Origin: Actinomycetota bacterium
GTDB lineage: Bacteria; Actinomycetota; Acidimicrobiia; Acidimicrobiales; Ilumatobacteraceae
Assembly: GCA_005789925.1 (NCBI GenBank)
Contig: SXWG01000187.1
Span: 1-6,410 of the forward strand
Direction of reading: 5' to 3'
Length of the DNA: 6,410 bases
The notes under the pieces are model-generated. The model worked only from the letters and a program-made list of their open reading frames with translations. It had not been told where the DNA came from and made no database searches. The translations under genes and the position numbers were made by a program. Each line of letters opens with the position of its first letter. Positions within the stretch are counted from its first letter, which is position 1. Below, in pieces: positions 1 through 6,227 of the stretch.

Positions 1-507
1 GAGGTGTTCGGTGAGTACCGTGCACCAACCGGTGTGGCTGCTGCAGTCGGTCGACGGTCGTATGAGCTCGCCGACGTGGCGACCTTTGTGAAGTCTCTCG
101 CGGGCGGACCACCCAAGTTCCTTGTCGCAAAACCAGGTCTTGACGGCCACTCGAACGGTGCAGAACAGATCGCTGTCGCTGCCCGTGATGCTGGCATGGA
201 GGTCGTCTACAGCGGCATTCGTATGACACCGGAACAAATCGCTGCAAGTGCGCTTGACGAAGATCCCGACGTCGTCGGTTTGTCGATTCTCTCGGGGTCA
301 CACATGGCACTTGTCCCCACGGTCATCAACCTTCTGCGCGAGAAAGGTGTCGACGCACCTGTCATCGTGGGCGGCATCATCCCAGAGTCCGATCGACCGA
401 CACTGCGCGCACAAGGTGTCGCTGCGGTGTACACACCGAAGGATTACGACGTGGCGCGCATCATGCGCGAGATAGCTGACTTGGCGGCCACTCACCGCAC
501 GAACTGA
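1..507 (+). CDS. ecm: Coenzyme-B12 acyl-CoA mutase, ethylmalonyl-CoA mutase type (Ecm/MeaA), C-terminal part
   Basis: This is the 3' end of a longer gene: the frame is open from base 1 with no start needed, and it stops at TGA 505-507. Visible are the junction after the catalytic barrel (VFGEYRAPTG, bases 4-33) and a complete cobalamin-binding Rossmann domain. The domain has the DxHxxG motif as DGHSNG (142-159), whose His (148-150) is the lower axial ligand of cobalt, then GLSILSGSH (277-303) and GGIIP (370-384). By family knowledge such enzymes rearrange the acyl-CoA carbon skeleton by adenosylcobalamin radical chemistry. The GLSILSGSH form is typical of Ecm/MeaA, which converts ethylmalonyl-CoA to methylsuccinyl-CoA in acetate assimilation; methylmalonyl-CoA mutase usually has a different sequence there. 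GTG at 4 is merely an internal codon. The gene is convergent with the next one, 15 bases away. The substrate is inferred; a related mutase such as a methylmalonyl- or isobutyryl-CoA type cannot be excluded without the catalytic domain. Confidence 0.85.
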   Translation, partial: EVFGEYRAPTGVAAAVGRRSYELADVATFVKSLAGGPPKFLVAKPGLDGHSNGAEQIAVAARDAGMEVVYSGIRMTPEQIAASALDEDPDVVGLSILSGSHMALVPTVINLLREKGVDAPVIVGGIIPESDRPTLRAQGVAAVYTPKDYDVARIMREIADLAATHRTN

Positions 508-522
508 TCGACTCGGATTGCG

Positions 523-1218
523 CTAAGCGCGCTCACGTTCGATGAACGCTTCGAGTGCAGGACCGCTTTCAAAACTTGTGATGAGCGCGTAACGCGGGCT
601 GTCACTGTTATGAACGACGACATGCCACAAGCGTTGAGTGTCGACGACGAAACGAGCTCCACGCGATAACGGAACGCGTCGCTCTGTGGCGGGGTCGGGC
701 AATCCGTCAGGGCCGTTGTCCATGAGCAACATGTAACTGTCGGGGCTGTCGGTGAGTTCGAGCCACGACCGCACCACCCAACCCTCGTTGTCCGGATTGA
801 AACGGTTGTTGTCATCACGGTGAAAACTTCGGATTGCCGTGTCGCGGTCTTGGGGTTCGAGCTTGATGATGCGAACTCGTCCGAAATTCGCGCCGACCCC
901 CATGACATATGACTTGAGAGTCGGTGCTTTGTCGGCATTGGAGGTCCACAGGGCGTCCTTGTCGGTCTTGCCCTTGTCCCAGAAACCCCGGCAGTCAAGC
1001 TGACCGTCGGCCGAAGCCAACGGAGCGAAGTTCGTGTCGCCACCACTCTTCCAATCCATGTATTCGAGTGACTGCCATTCTGTTTCTGGCACATCGAACG
1101 GAGCTGGCTTCAGTGCGATGAAACCGGACTCGCTCAGGCACTGAAGACGTGTGTGTGGAGTGCCGAGTGGAATGGACACTGACCAGTGTTCTTTCGTCGG
1201 CCAGAACGTCGCGGTCAT
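523..1218 (-). CDS. Aspartyl/asparaginyl beta-hydroxylase-like protein (putative Fe(II)/2-oxoglutarate oxygenase)
   Basis: The 231-residue protein has no signal peptide or membrane segment, so it is probably cytoplasmic. Its C-terminal half resembles a double-stranded beta-helix of the Asp/Asn beta-hydroxylase group. It has a His-x-Asp pair (H133, D135, in FHRDD), and then a strand pattern running from RGARFVVDTQ through WHVVVHN to SPRYAL. That stretch supplies a distal His (H199 or H203) and R209, which would fit the third iron ligand and the 2-oxoglutarate carboxylate contact. The N-terminal 100 residues, rich in Trp and Asp, match nothing I recognise. The ATG at 1216-1218 is chosen because a TACACT box sits six bases upstream (1225-1230), suggesting a leaderless transcript; no Shine-Dalgarno sequence is visible. 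The upstream LysM gene ends at 1235, so the promoter is squeezed into the junction. The fold assignment rests on motif spacing alone; another cupin-like protein, or one that has lost activity, is possible. The substrate is unknown. Confidence 0.6.
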   Translation of the reverse strand: MTATFWPTKEHWSVSIPLGTPHTRLQCLSESGFIALKPAPFDVPETEWQSLEYMDWKSGGDTNFAPLASADGQLDCRGFWDKGKTDKDALWTSNADKAPTLKSYVMGVGANFGRVRIIKLEPQDRDTAIRSFHRDDNNRFNPDNEGWVVRSWLELTDSPDSYMLLMDNGPDGLPDPATERRVPLSRGARFVVDTQRLWHVVVHNSDSPRYALITSFESGPALEAFIERERA

Positions 1219-1224
1219 GAGTCA

Positions 1225-1230
1225 AGTGTA
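1225..1230 (-). promoter_or_regulatory. Candidate -10 box of a leaderless promoter for the hydroxylase-like gene
   Basis: TACACT on the minus strand fits TANNNT and ends six bases before the ATG at 1218, so transcription would start at or next to the A of the start codon. No convincing -35 hexamer is seen 16-18 bases further upstream, which would fall in the end of the LysM gene. Confidence 0.5.
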
Positions 1231-1234
1231 ACTA

Positions 1235-1591
1235 TCAGGGCGGCATCGTTGTTGTTGCACCAATCGGTACGAAGCCCGTGCTCGGCGGCAGCAACAACAC
1301 CGTGCCCACTGGCACGCGGTCCGGATTCTTGATCTTGTTCAGTTCCACCAGTGCCGGAGCACTGATGTTGAACTTCTGTGCGATGGTGAAGAGAGAGTCA
1401 CCGTTCTGCACGGTGTACTCACGCCGGACGAAAGTCGTCGTGGTCTGAGGAACAGTCGTTGTCGTGGTGCTTGCCGTCGTTTCGTCACCGTTCGACTCAC
1501 CGATGCCGAAATACGCAGAGAGAAATGAGAGTCCGGCGAAGAGGATGGTCGCCCACAATAGGTACATATGGAGCGGCTTGCGCAGGAACAT
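1235..1591 (-). CDS. Membrane-anchored LysM-domain protein
   Basis: The 118-residue protein has three parts. First is a short basic N-terminus (RK at 4-5) followed by one hydrophobic segment at about 9-28, predicted to be an N-in membrane anchor; there is no lipobox Cys. Next is a low-complexity Thr-rich linker at about 38-53. Last is a single LysM domain at about 58-102, beginning YTVQNGDSLFTIAQKF and ending VPVGTVLLLP. LysM domains bind peptidoglycan or other N-acetylglucosamine polymers, so the domain should sit outside the membrane facing the cell wall. No catalytic domain is attached, so it may be a wall-binding scaffold or have a partner encoded elsewhere. The ATG at 1589-1591 is preferred because TAGCAT lies seven bases upstream; a second in-frame ATG at 1565-1567 would shorten the N-terminus by eight residues. 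Domain identity is firm, the biological role is not. Confidence 0.85.
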   Translation of the reverse strand: MFLRKPLHMYLLWATILFAGLSFLSAYFGIGESNGDETTASTTTTTVPQTTTTFVRREYTVQNGDSLFTIAQKFNISAPALVELNKIKNPDRVPVGTVLLLPPSTGFVPIGATTTMPP

Positions 1592-1598
1592 CGAACCA

Positions 1599-1604
1599 AT
1601 GCTA
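1599..1604 (-). promoter_or_regulatory. Candidate -10 box of a leaderless promoter for the LysM gene
   Basis: TAGCAT on the minus strand fits TANNNT and ends seven bases before the ATG at 1591. There is no Shine-Dalgarno sequence in front of that ATG. The -35 region is poor (GTTCGT at 17-base spacing) and overlaps a small dyad at 1620-1631. Confidence 0.5.
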
Positions 1605-1619
1605 GTTGTGCACGATGGG

Positions 1620-1631
1620 TGACGAACGTCA
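1620..1631. promoter_or_regulatory. Short dyad (TGACG-AA-CGTCA) over the -35 region of the LysM gene
   Basis: A perfect inverted repeat with 5-base arms and a 2-base centre lies 15 bases upstream of the candidate -10 box, where the -35 contact would be. It also lies inside a looser GTGAC/GTCAC pair (1619-1623 and 1633-1637). The position suits a repressor or activator operator. The arms are short enough to arise by chance, and no regulator gene is visible in the window. Confidence 0.2.
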
Positions 1632-1645
1632 GGTCACACAAGTGA

Positions 1646-2707
1646 TCACGTCGCACGAGCAGTGACGTACATCGCGAGTGCGATGAGTGCGTCTCGAGCT
1701 TCGCCCGTGGGTATCGATGCAGTGATGGCGTCGACGGATTGGCGGCGCAAGTCGTCGATGAGGGTCTCCATGTCTGCCAATGCACCGCACTCGACAATGA
1801 CGGTTTGAATTCGAGCCACATCTTCAGCGCTCAACTCCTCATGGCCGACCGTCGAGAGAATTTCTTTCTGTGCGGCATTCGCCATTTCAAAAGCATGGGC
1901 CAAGAGAGGGGTGGGTTTACCCTCCCGCAGGTCATTGCCGACCGGCTTGCCGGTGATTGTCGAGTCTCCAAAGACACCGAGCACGTCATCTCGCATCTGA
2001 AATGCATCGCCGAGCGGCAGCCCGATACGAGACAACATCATCACCGTCTCCGGCACATCGTTTGGATGTGCCATCAGGGCACCGATGTGAAGGGGTCGTT
2101 CAACCGTGTACTTGCCACTTTTATATCGACAGATGCGATCAGCCACCTCACGGCGACGCTCGTGACGCGCAGACCCGAGCATGTCGAGATACTGACCGAT
2201 GTTCAACTCAAGACGAAGTTCGTTCCACACGTGCCGCACATCTTTCGACACTTCTCCGAACAATTCATCTGCCATCACGAACGCGAGATCTCCGATCAGG
2301 ATCGCCGCACCTTCACCAAAACGACGCGATTCTCCTGCCCACCGTTCGGTCTCGTGACGTTGCGCAAGAGTCACATGTGTCGTCGGAACTCCACGGCGTG
2401 AGTCGGCTCCGTCCATGATGTCGTCGTGAAACAAGGCAAACCCGTGCAGAAGCTCGATGGCTGAGCCCACTTCGATGATGCGTTCATCAGCGGGATCTCC
2501 TCCGAGGGCAACAAACGCCCAATATGCAAACGCCGGTCGCAGGCGCTTTCCCCCACTCAGAGTGAGCCGGCGAATCTCTTGCACCGGGAGCGTGAGGTCT
2601 TTGTCGAGGATTGGCCAGCGAACTTCATGTGTCCGGATGGCCGCGTCAAGGCACTGCTCGACTTTTTGAGCGACCGATGTCAGCTGTGGCGGAGGGACCG
2701 AACTCAC
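1646..2707 (-). CDS. Polyprenyl diphosphate synthase, geranylgeranyl (C20) type
   Basis: This 353-residue protein is a trans-isoprenyl diphosphate synthase that condenses isopentenyl diphosphate with allylic diphosphates. Family motifs appear in order: GGKRLRP at 52-58; the first Asp-rich motif DDIMD at 95-99 followed by RRG at 104-106; GDLAF at 139-143; KSGKYT at 196-201; the second Asp-rich region RDDVLGVFGD at 239-248; and the K254 and DLREGKPT (259-266) segment. The first motif has no two-residue insertion, unlike bacterial FPP synthases. The fifth residue before it is Phe (F90) and the fourth is Ala. By the known chain-length rules this favours a C20 product, a precursor for carotenoids, menaquinone side chains or other terpenoids. 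GTG at 2705-2707 is the first start after an in-frame TAG at 2717-2719 and has a TAGCCT box six bases upstream. A GGAGGG (2725-2730) lies 17 bases away, too far to be a normal ribosome site. It follows xseB by 48 bases. Exact product length is inferred. Confidence 0.93.
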   Translation of the reverse strand: MSSVPPPQLTSVAQKVEQCLDAAIRTHEVRWPILDKDLTLPVQEIRRLTLSGGKRLRPAFAYWAFVALGGDPADERIIEVGSAIELLHGFALFHDDIMDGADSRRGVPTTHVTLAQRHETERWAGESRRFGEGAAILIGDLAFVMADELFGEVSKDVRHVWNELRLELNIGQYLDMLGSARHERRREVADRICRYKSGKYTVERPLHIGALMAHPNDVPETVMMLSRIGLPLGDAFQMRDDVLGVFGDSTITGKPVGNDLREGKPTPLLAHAFEMANAAQKEILSTVGHEELSAEDVARIQTVIVECGALADMETLIDDLRRQSVDAITASIPTGEARDALIALAMYVTARAT

Positions 2708-2713
2708 AGCGAC

Positions 2714-2719
2714 AGGCTA
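2714..2719 (-). promoter_or_regulatory. Candidate -10 box of a leaderless promoter for the polyprenyl synthase gene
   Basis: TAGCCT on the minus strand lies six bases before the GTG at 2707, and the same hexamer at the same spacing precedes the ABC exporter gene. It would allow synthase expression independent of xseAB. No -35 match to TTGACA is present. The hexamer also contains the in-frame stop that fixes the earliest possible start. Confidence 0.45.
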
Positions 2720-2755
2720 GGTCACCCTCCGAGAAAGCGGTGCGGTAGCGCTGGT

Positions 2756-3082
2756 TTACTCGTCATCGTCTTCTTCGTCTTCGTCTTCGTCTTCGTACTC
2801 GTCATCATCTTCGTCTTCATCACCGAGGTCAACATCGGGCAACGATGCGACCACCTCATCGATCGCGAACTGGGCTGCAGTGATGCGTTCGTTGCACCAC
2901 GTCACCAAGTACGACGCTCGTTCGACTTTTGAAGCGAGGACGTCGACGTCGACGGCAGGGCCATCAATTTCACCGAGAATCTTCTCCAACTCGCGAAGTG
3001 CCTCGGCATACCCCTTCGGCTCGGCCTGTGTGCCTGCAGATGTGTTCGACTTCGTCGAACCTGTCTTCTTCGGTGAAGTCAT
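2756..3082 (-). CDS. xseB: Exodeoxyribonuclease VII small subunit with acidic C-terminal tail
   Basis: The 108-residue protein contains the XseB core at about 23-80: GYAEALRELEKILGEIDGP followed by a Val-Asp-Val-Asp turn and a second helix with the LASKVERASYLVTWC pattern. These two helices form the coiled-coil hairpin that binds the XseA large subunit; the complex degrades single-stranded DNA to oligonucleotides in the cytoplasm. The start is the ATG at 3080-3082, because GGAGGT lies six bases upstream (3089-3094) and the ATG overlaps the xseA stop as ATGA. A longer frame reaching back to 3208 would only read xseA out of frame. Usual family length is about 70-80 residues. Here an N-terminal Lys/Ser/Thr-rich stretch of about 20 residues is added, together with a tail at 88-108 in which every residue but Tyr96 is Asp or Glu. 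The next gene is a prenyl synthase, the common xseB-ispA arrangement. Confidence 0.92.
   Translation of the reverse strand: MTSPKKTGSTKSNTSAGTQAEPKGYAEALRELEKILGEIDGPAVDVDVLASKVERASYLVTWCNERITAAQFAIDEVVASLPDVDLGDEDEDDDEYEDEDEDEEDDDE
2759..2821 (-). repeat. xseB: Low-complexity GAY/GAR codon tract encoding the XseB acidic tail
   Basis: On the plus strand this reads as imperfect CTTCGT/CATCGT hexamer repeats. On the coding strand it is a nearly uninterrupted run of Asp and Glu codons. Such tracts can change length by replication slippage in steps of three or six bases without breaking the frame. Confidence 0.7.
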
Positions 3083-4278
3083 TGTTCTACCTCCGTGATG
3101 GTGCTTCGCACTGTTCCTCCGTGGACAGTGGTGACGATTTCCTCTCCGCGCGTGACTGACGTCAGATCTCGAATCACATGACCTCGTGCATCGCGCGTGA
3201 TGGACCAACCGCGTGCCAACGTCGCTACTGGATCGAGCAACTGCACTTTTTGGTTCGCAAGCATGATTCTTTGGCGCTGGCGTTCGAGACTATTCACTGG
3301 AAGTGTTCGTAGACGCTCGGTCGACAATGTGAGTCGAGTACGTGATCGGTGCAGCGCCGTTCGCGTGGAGCTCGCGATGTTCGCTGCTGTGTCTTGTAGG
3401 TCGACAAGGAACGATGAGACATGCTCGATAACCGCGTCGGCACATGCAGTTGGAGTCTTACACGCTGTGTGAGCGACTTCGTCGGCGATGCTCCGGTCGA
3501 TCTGATGACCGATTCCGGTGAACACCGGGTGTTTGCATCGTGCGATGGCGAGAGCGATGTGCTCCTCGTCAAATGCCGCCAGGTCGGACTTCGAACCGCC
3601 ACCGCGCATGAGCAACACGACATCGATGTCGGCACGTTGTGAGAAATAGTCAAGCGCCTGTACGACCATTGGAACTGCCTGTTCGCCTTGCACGCGGACG
3701 GCACAGAAGGACACGTTGAATGCAATGCCAGATTCACTGAGGTGTTGTCGTGCATCGGCCCAACCAGCGGCCTCTGCACTGGAGATGACACCCAGTCGAA
3801 GAGGCACCAGTGGAAGTGGCCGCTGCTTGTTCTTCTCGGTTACACCACTTTCACGAAGCCTGCGCAGCAGCTCTTCGCGCTTCAGCGCGAGGTCACCGAG
3901 CGTGAACGTGGTGTCGACATCGCGTGCGATGAGGGACAATTTGCCGAAAGGGCCGTAATAATCAGGCGAGCCTTGAAGCTTGACTTTGAGTCCGTTCTTC
4001 AGCTGGAGACCTTGTTCAGAAAGCTTGCGGGTGACCCGTGACAAGTCGTTACGGAACAAATTGATGTTGAGGGTCATCTTGCCCTTCGTGGTCTGCTCGA
4101 CCAATGTGAAGTACATGTTCGGTCCGGTTTGTTTCAGGCCTTCAATTTCTCCTTCGACCCACACTCCGCCGTCGAAAGCTTGCTTCATGACCTGATTCAG
4201 GACATCGACGAATTGTCCGACCGTGAAGGATGGACGACCATCGTCGTGGAGAAGTTCGTTCACAGAGGAGGCCACCAC
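3079..4278 (-). CDS. xseA: Exodeoxyribonuclease VII large subunit
   Basis: The 399-residue protein is the catalytic subunit of exonuclease VII, which acts on single-stranded DNA in repair and recombination. An N-terminal OB-fold lies at about 18-120, with VWVEGEIEGLKQTGPNMYFTL at 39-59 as the family landmark. The catalytic domain follows: RLGVISSAEAAGWADA (161-176), RGGGS (225-229), the AFDEE segment (235-239), GIGHQID (255-261) and DEVAH, then KTPTACADAV (274-283). A short helical region at about 288-345 carries the coiled coil that receives XseB, and LARGWSI (354-360) opens the C-terminal strand domain. It is somewhat shorter than the E. coli protein (about 456), mostly in the helical part. 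The start is ambiguous: tandem GTG codons occur at 4276-4278 and 4273-4275, and a GAGGAG (4280-4285) is better spaced for the second. Its stop overlaps the xseB start (ATGA), implying coupled translation. It begins 32 bases after the ABC exporter. Confidence 0.95.
   Translation of the reverse strand: MVASSVNELLHDDGRPSFTVGQFVDVLNQVMKQAFDGGVWVEGEIEGLKQTGPNMYFTLVEQTTKGKMTLNINLFRNDLSRVTRKLSEQGLQLKNGLKVKLQGSPDYYGPFGKLSLIARDVDTTFTLGDLALKREELLRRLRESGVTEKNKQRPLPLVPLRLGVISSAEAAGWADARQHLSESGIAFNVSFCAVRVQGEQAVPMVVQALDYFSQRADIDVVLLMRGGGSKSDLAAFDEEHIALAIARCKHPVFTGIGHQIDRSIADEVAHTACKTPTACADAVIEHVSSFLVDLQDTAANIASSTRTALHRSRTRLTLSTERLRTLPVNSLERQRQRIMLANQKVQLLDPVATLARGWSITRDARGHVIRDLTSVTRGEEIVTTVHGGTVRSTITEVEQ
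3089..3094 (-). promoter_or_regulatory. xseB: Ribosome binding site of xseB
   Basis: GGAGGT on the minus strand lies six bases before the ATG at 3082, inside the last codons of xseA. It decides the xseB start and contrasts with the genes here that have no such site. Confidence 0.8.
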
Positions 4279-4279
4279 A

Positions 4280-4285
4280 CTCCTC
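4280..4285 (-). promoter_or_regulatory. xseA: Ribosome binding site of xseA
   Basis: GAGGAG on the minus strand ends one base before the GTG at 4278 and four bases before the GTG at 4275, so the second GTG is the better initiator by spacing. A degenerate TAGAAG (4285-4290) lies six bases before the first GTG but lacks the final T of a -10 box, so translation from a longer mRNA is more likely. Confidence 0.55.
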
Positions 4286-4310
4286 TTCTATCACCGAGGT
4301 GTGCCGATGA

Positions 4311-6191
4311 TCAGCCCGGTGGGCTGACGGCGAGATAACCATCTGAACCGCCGGCCCGAATTTGGGCTGCATAGTGGCCGTCACGAGACATCAACTCCTC
4401 GTGCGTCCCCTCTTCGACGACTCGCCCAGCGTCGATGACCACGATGCGATCAGCATCACGGATTGTGCTGAGGCGGTGGGCGATCACCAGAGCGGTGCGA
4501 CCGCGCATCGCGACATCGAGTGCCTCTTGCACGAGAGCCTCATTTTCGTTGTCGAGATGACTTGTCGCTTCGTCGAGAATCATGATTGCAGGATTCTTCA
4601 ACAACAGTCGGGCAATCGCCAACCGCTGTTTCTCACCCCCAGACATGCGATAACCACGTTCACCGACCACCGTCGAATAACCATCAGGCAGCGACATGAT
4701 GGCGTCGTGGATTCGTGCGGCGCTGCATGCTGCGGCGATGTCCTCTTGTGTCGCGTCTGGTCGCGCATACCGCAAGTTCGACTCGATGGTCTCGTGAAAA
4801 AGATGGGGGTCTTGCGAGACGACTCCGATTGCATCGCGCAACGACACCTCAGTGAGATCTCGCACATCGTGACAGTCGACGAGCACTCCTCCTCGTATCA
4901 CGTCATACAGACGTGGGACGAGACTCGCGATTGTGGTCTTGCCAGAACCACTCGCTCCGACCAGGGCAACCGTCTCACCCGATCGGACACTGAAACTGAC
5001 ATCATGCAAAACGTCGACATCTGGGTCACTTCCCTGCATGACTCCGCTTGCCTCAAGTGATGGAATCGACACCGCGACACCTGGTGGATACCGGAAGCCG
5101 ACACGATCGAACACGATGTCGCCACGTGGGTCGACAAGGTCAATCGCTCCCGGTCTGTCCGTGATGGTAATCGGTGCGTCGAGGACTTCGAACACCCGGT
5201 CAAAACTGACGAATGCGGTCATCACTTCAATACGAGCATTCGTGAGACCAGTGAGTGGCTGGTAGATGCGCTGCACGAGCGTCGCCATTGCCACAAGAGT
5301 TCCCGCGGTGAGCGCTCCGTCAAGGACCAGGTGTGCTCCAATTCCGTAGACGGCAGCGGCACCAAGTGCTCCCACGAGCCCGAGCGCGACGAAGAAAACG
5401 CGACCATAGATGGCGCTTCGGACACCGGTGTCACGGACACCGGCCGCGCTCGTGCTGAACGAGTCGCTCTCGCGCACTTTGCTGCCGAAGAGTTTGACTA
5501 ACAGGGCTCCAGAGACATTGAACCGCTCACTCATCTGGGTGTTCATCTGAGCGTTCAACTCCATCTGCTCGCGAGCAATCGCGCCAAGACGGAGTCCGAC
5601 TCGCTTTGCAGGAACGATGAAGAGTGGCAGGACCACGAGCGAGATGAGAGTGAGTCGCCATTCGAGTGCGAACATCGCGACGAGAGTCGTGAGAAGAACG
5701 ACGACATTCGACACGACACTTCCGAGCGTCGAGGTGACAGCGGTCTGCGCACCGATGACATCGTTGTTCAAGCGGCTGATGAGTGCACCGGTCTGAGTAC
5801 GCGTGAAGAACGCGATAGGCATCTGTTGCACTTTCGTGAACAAGGCGACGCGGAGGTCATAGATGAGCCCTTCGCCGATGCGGGCGCTGAACCAACGTTG
5901 AGAGATTGCCAAGATGGCATCGCCAAGTGCAGCAGCGACGACCAGGGCTGCAAGTACTGTGATCAACATTCGATCCCGCTCGGGAATCGCGTCATCGAGA
6001 ATCGCGCGGAACAGAAACGGCGGCACCAACCCCAGGAGCGCAGCCCCAAGAATCGAACCGAGGAACGCGGAAATCTCCCAGCGATACGGTGCGGCAAACG
6101 CCCACGCACGAACGAGAGATGATCGACGTACTCTCGCTCCGCGAACGGTGGACGGGTCGCTCGGCAACATGTGATGTGGTCCCATTCGCAC
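4311..6191 (-). CDS. ABC exporter, fused membrane and ATPase domains (half-transporter)
   Basis: The 626-residue protein has the MsbA/multidrug exporter layout. A six-helix membrane domain (hydrophobic stretches at about 39-64, 76-97, 155-176, 178-197, 263-290 and 295-310) is followed by one nucleotide-binding domain. The ATPase motifs are intact: aromatic A-loop Y368, Walker A GASGSGKT (412-419), Q-loop Q460, signature MSGGE (516-520), Walker B ILDE with catalytic E541, D-loop SHLD (544-547) and switch H572. A dimer should therefore have two working ATP sites, most simply as a homodimer in the cytoplasmic membrane. Between the A-loop and the LHDVSF strand there is an extra segment of roughly 20 residues (about 371-393). 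The GTG at 6189-6191 is chosen because TAGCCT lies six bases upstream; ATG at 6183-6185 is an alternative. xseA follows after 32 bases, possibly in the same mRNA. The transported compound (lipid, drug or peptide) cannot be read from the sequence. Confidence 0.93.
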   Translation of the reverse strand: MRMGPHHMLPSDPSTVRGARVRRSSLVRAWAFAAPYRWEISAFLGSILGAALLGLVPPFLFRAILDDAIPERDRMLITVLAALVVAAALGDAILAISQRWFSARIGEGLIYDLRVALFTKVQQMPIAFFTRTQTGALISRLNNDVIGAQTAVTSTLGSVVSNVVVLLTTLVAMFALEWRLTLISLVVLPLFIVPAKRVGLRLGAIAREQMELNAQMNTQMSERFNVSGALLVKLFGSKVRESDSFSTSAAGVRDTGVRSAIYGRVFFVALGLVGALGAAAVYGIGAHLVLDGALTAGTLVAMATLVQRIYQPLTGLTNARIEVMTAFVSFDRVFEVLDAPITITDRPGAIDLVDPRGDIVFDRVGFRYPPGVAVSIPSLEASGVMQGSDPDVDVLHDVSFSVRSGETVALVGASGSGKTTIASLVPRLYDVIRGGVLVDCHDVRDLTEVSLRDAIGVVSQDPHLFHETIESNLRYARPDATQEDIAAACSAARIHDAIMSLPDGYSTVVGERGYRMSGGEKQRLAIARLLLKNPAIMILDEATSHLDNENEALVQEALDVAMRGRTALVIAHRLSTIRDADRIVVIDAGRVVEEGTHEELMSRDGHYAAQIRAGGSDGYLAVSPPG

Positions 6192-6197
6192 GTTGTC

Positions 6198-6203
6198 AGG
6201 CTA
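6198..6203 (-). promoter_or_regulatory. Candidate -10 box of a leaderless promoter for the ABC exporter
   Basis: TAGCCT on the minus strand ends six bases before the GTG at 6191. No Shine-Dalgarno sequence precedes either the GTG or the nearby ATG at 6185, and no good -35 hexamer is seen. The start lies back-to-back with the lipoprotein promoter, whose -10 box is only 24 bases away. Confidence 0.5.
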
Positions 6204-6227
6204 CGGCGCGATGCGGCAGAGAACCCC

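Noticed and set aside
520..530. GCGC-TAA-GCGC hairpin in the convergent junction, considered as a terminator
   Set aside because: The stem is only four to five pairs, there is no following T run on either strand, and on the minus strand it overlaps the stop codon of the hydroxylase-like gene.
492..1094. 200-residue open frame on the minus strand
   Set aside because: It lies within the hydroxylase-like gene (523-1218) in another frame, is rich in Arg/Ser/Thr without domain pattern, and has no start signal; the 523-1218 frame has both motifs and a promoter.
1642..1649. GTGATCAC palindrome at the end of the prenyl synthase gene
   Set aside because: It is an eight-base self-complementary sequence containing the stop codon, with no loop and no T run, so it supports neither a terminator nor an operator.
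1739..2401. 220-residue open frame on the plus strand
   Set aside because: It is antisense to the polyprenyl synthase, whose motifs cover the same bases; its translation shows no recognisable family pattern.
2725..2730. GGAGGG upstream of the prenyl synthase, considered as its ribosome binding site
   Set aside because: It lies 17 bases from the GTG at 2707, well beyond normal spacing, and no in-frame start lies closer because TAG at 2717-2719 intervenes.
2579..2932. Plus-strand frame with a hydrophobic Val/Phe run resembling a membrane helix
   Set aside because: The hydrophobic run is only the complement of the Asp/Glu codon tract of xseB; GAY/GAR codons read backwards give Phe, Val and Ile.
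3083..3208. 42-residue N-terminal extension of XseB
   Set aside because: It would read the end of xseA out of frame. The ATG at 3080-3082 has a good ribosome site and the ATGA overlap, and the protein from there matches the family.
4362..5060. 232-residue open frame on the plus strand
   Set aside because: It is antisense to the ATPase domain of the ABC exporter, and its composition is that expected from the complement of conserved codons.
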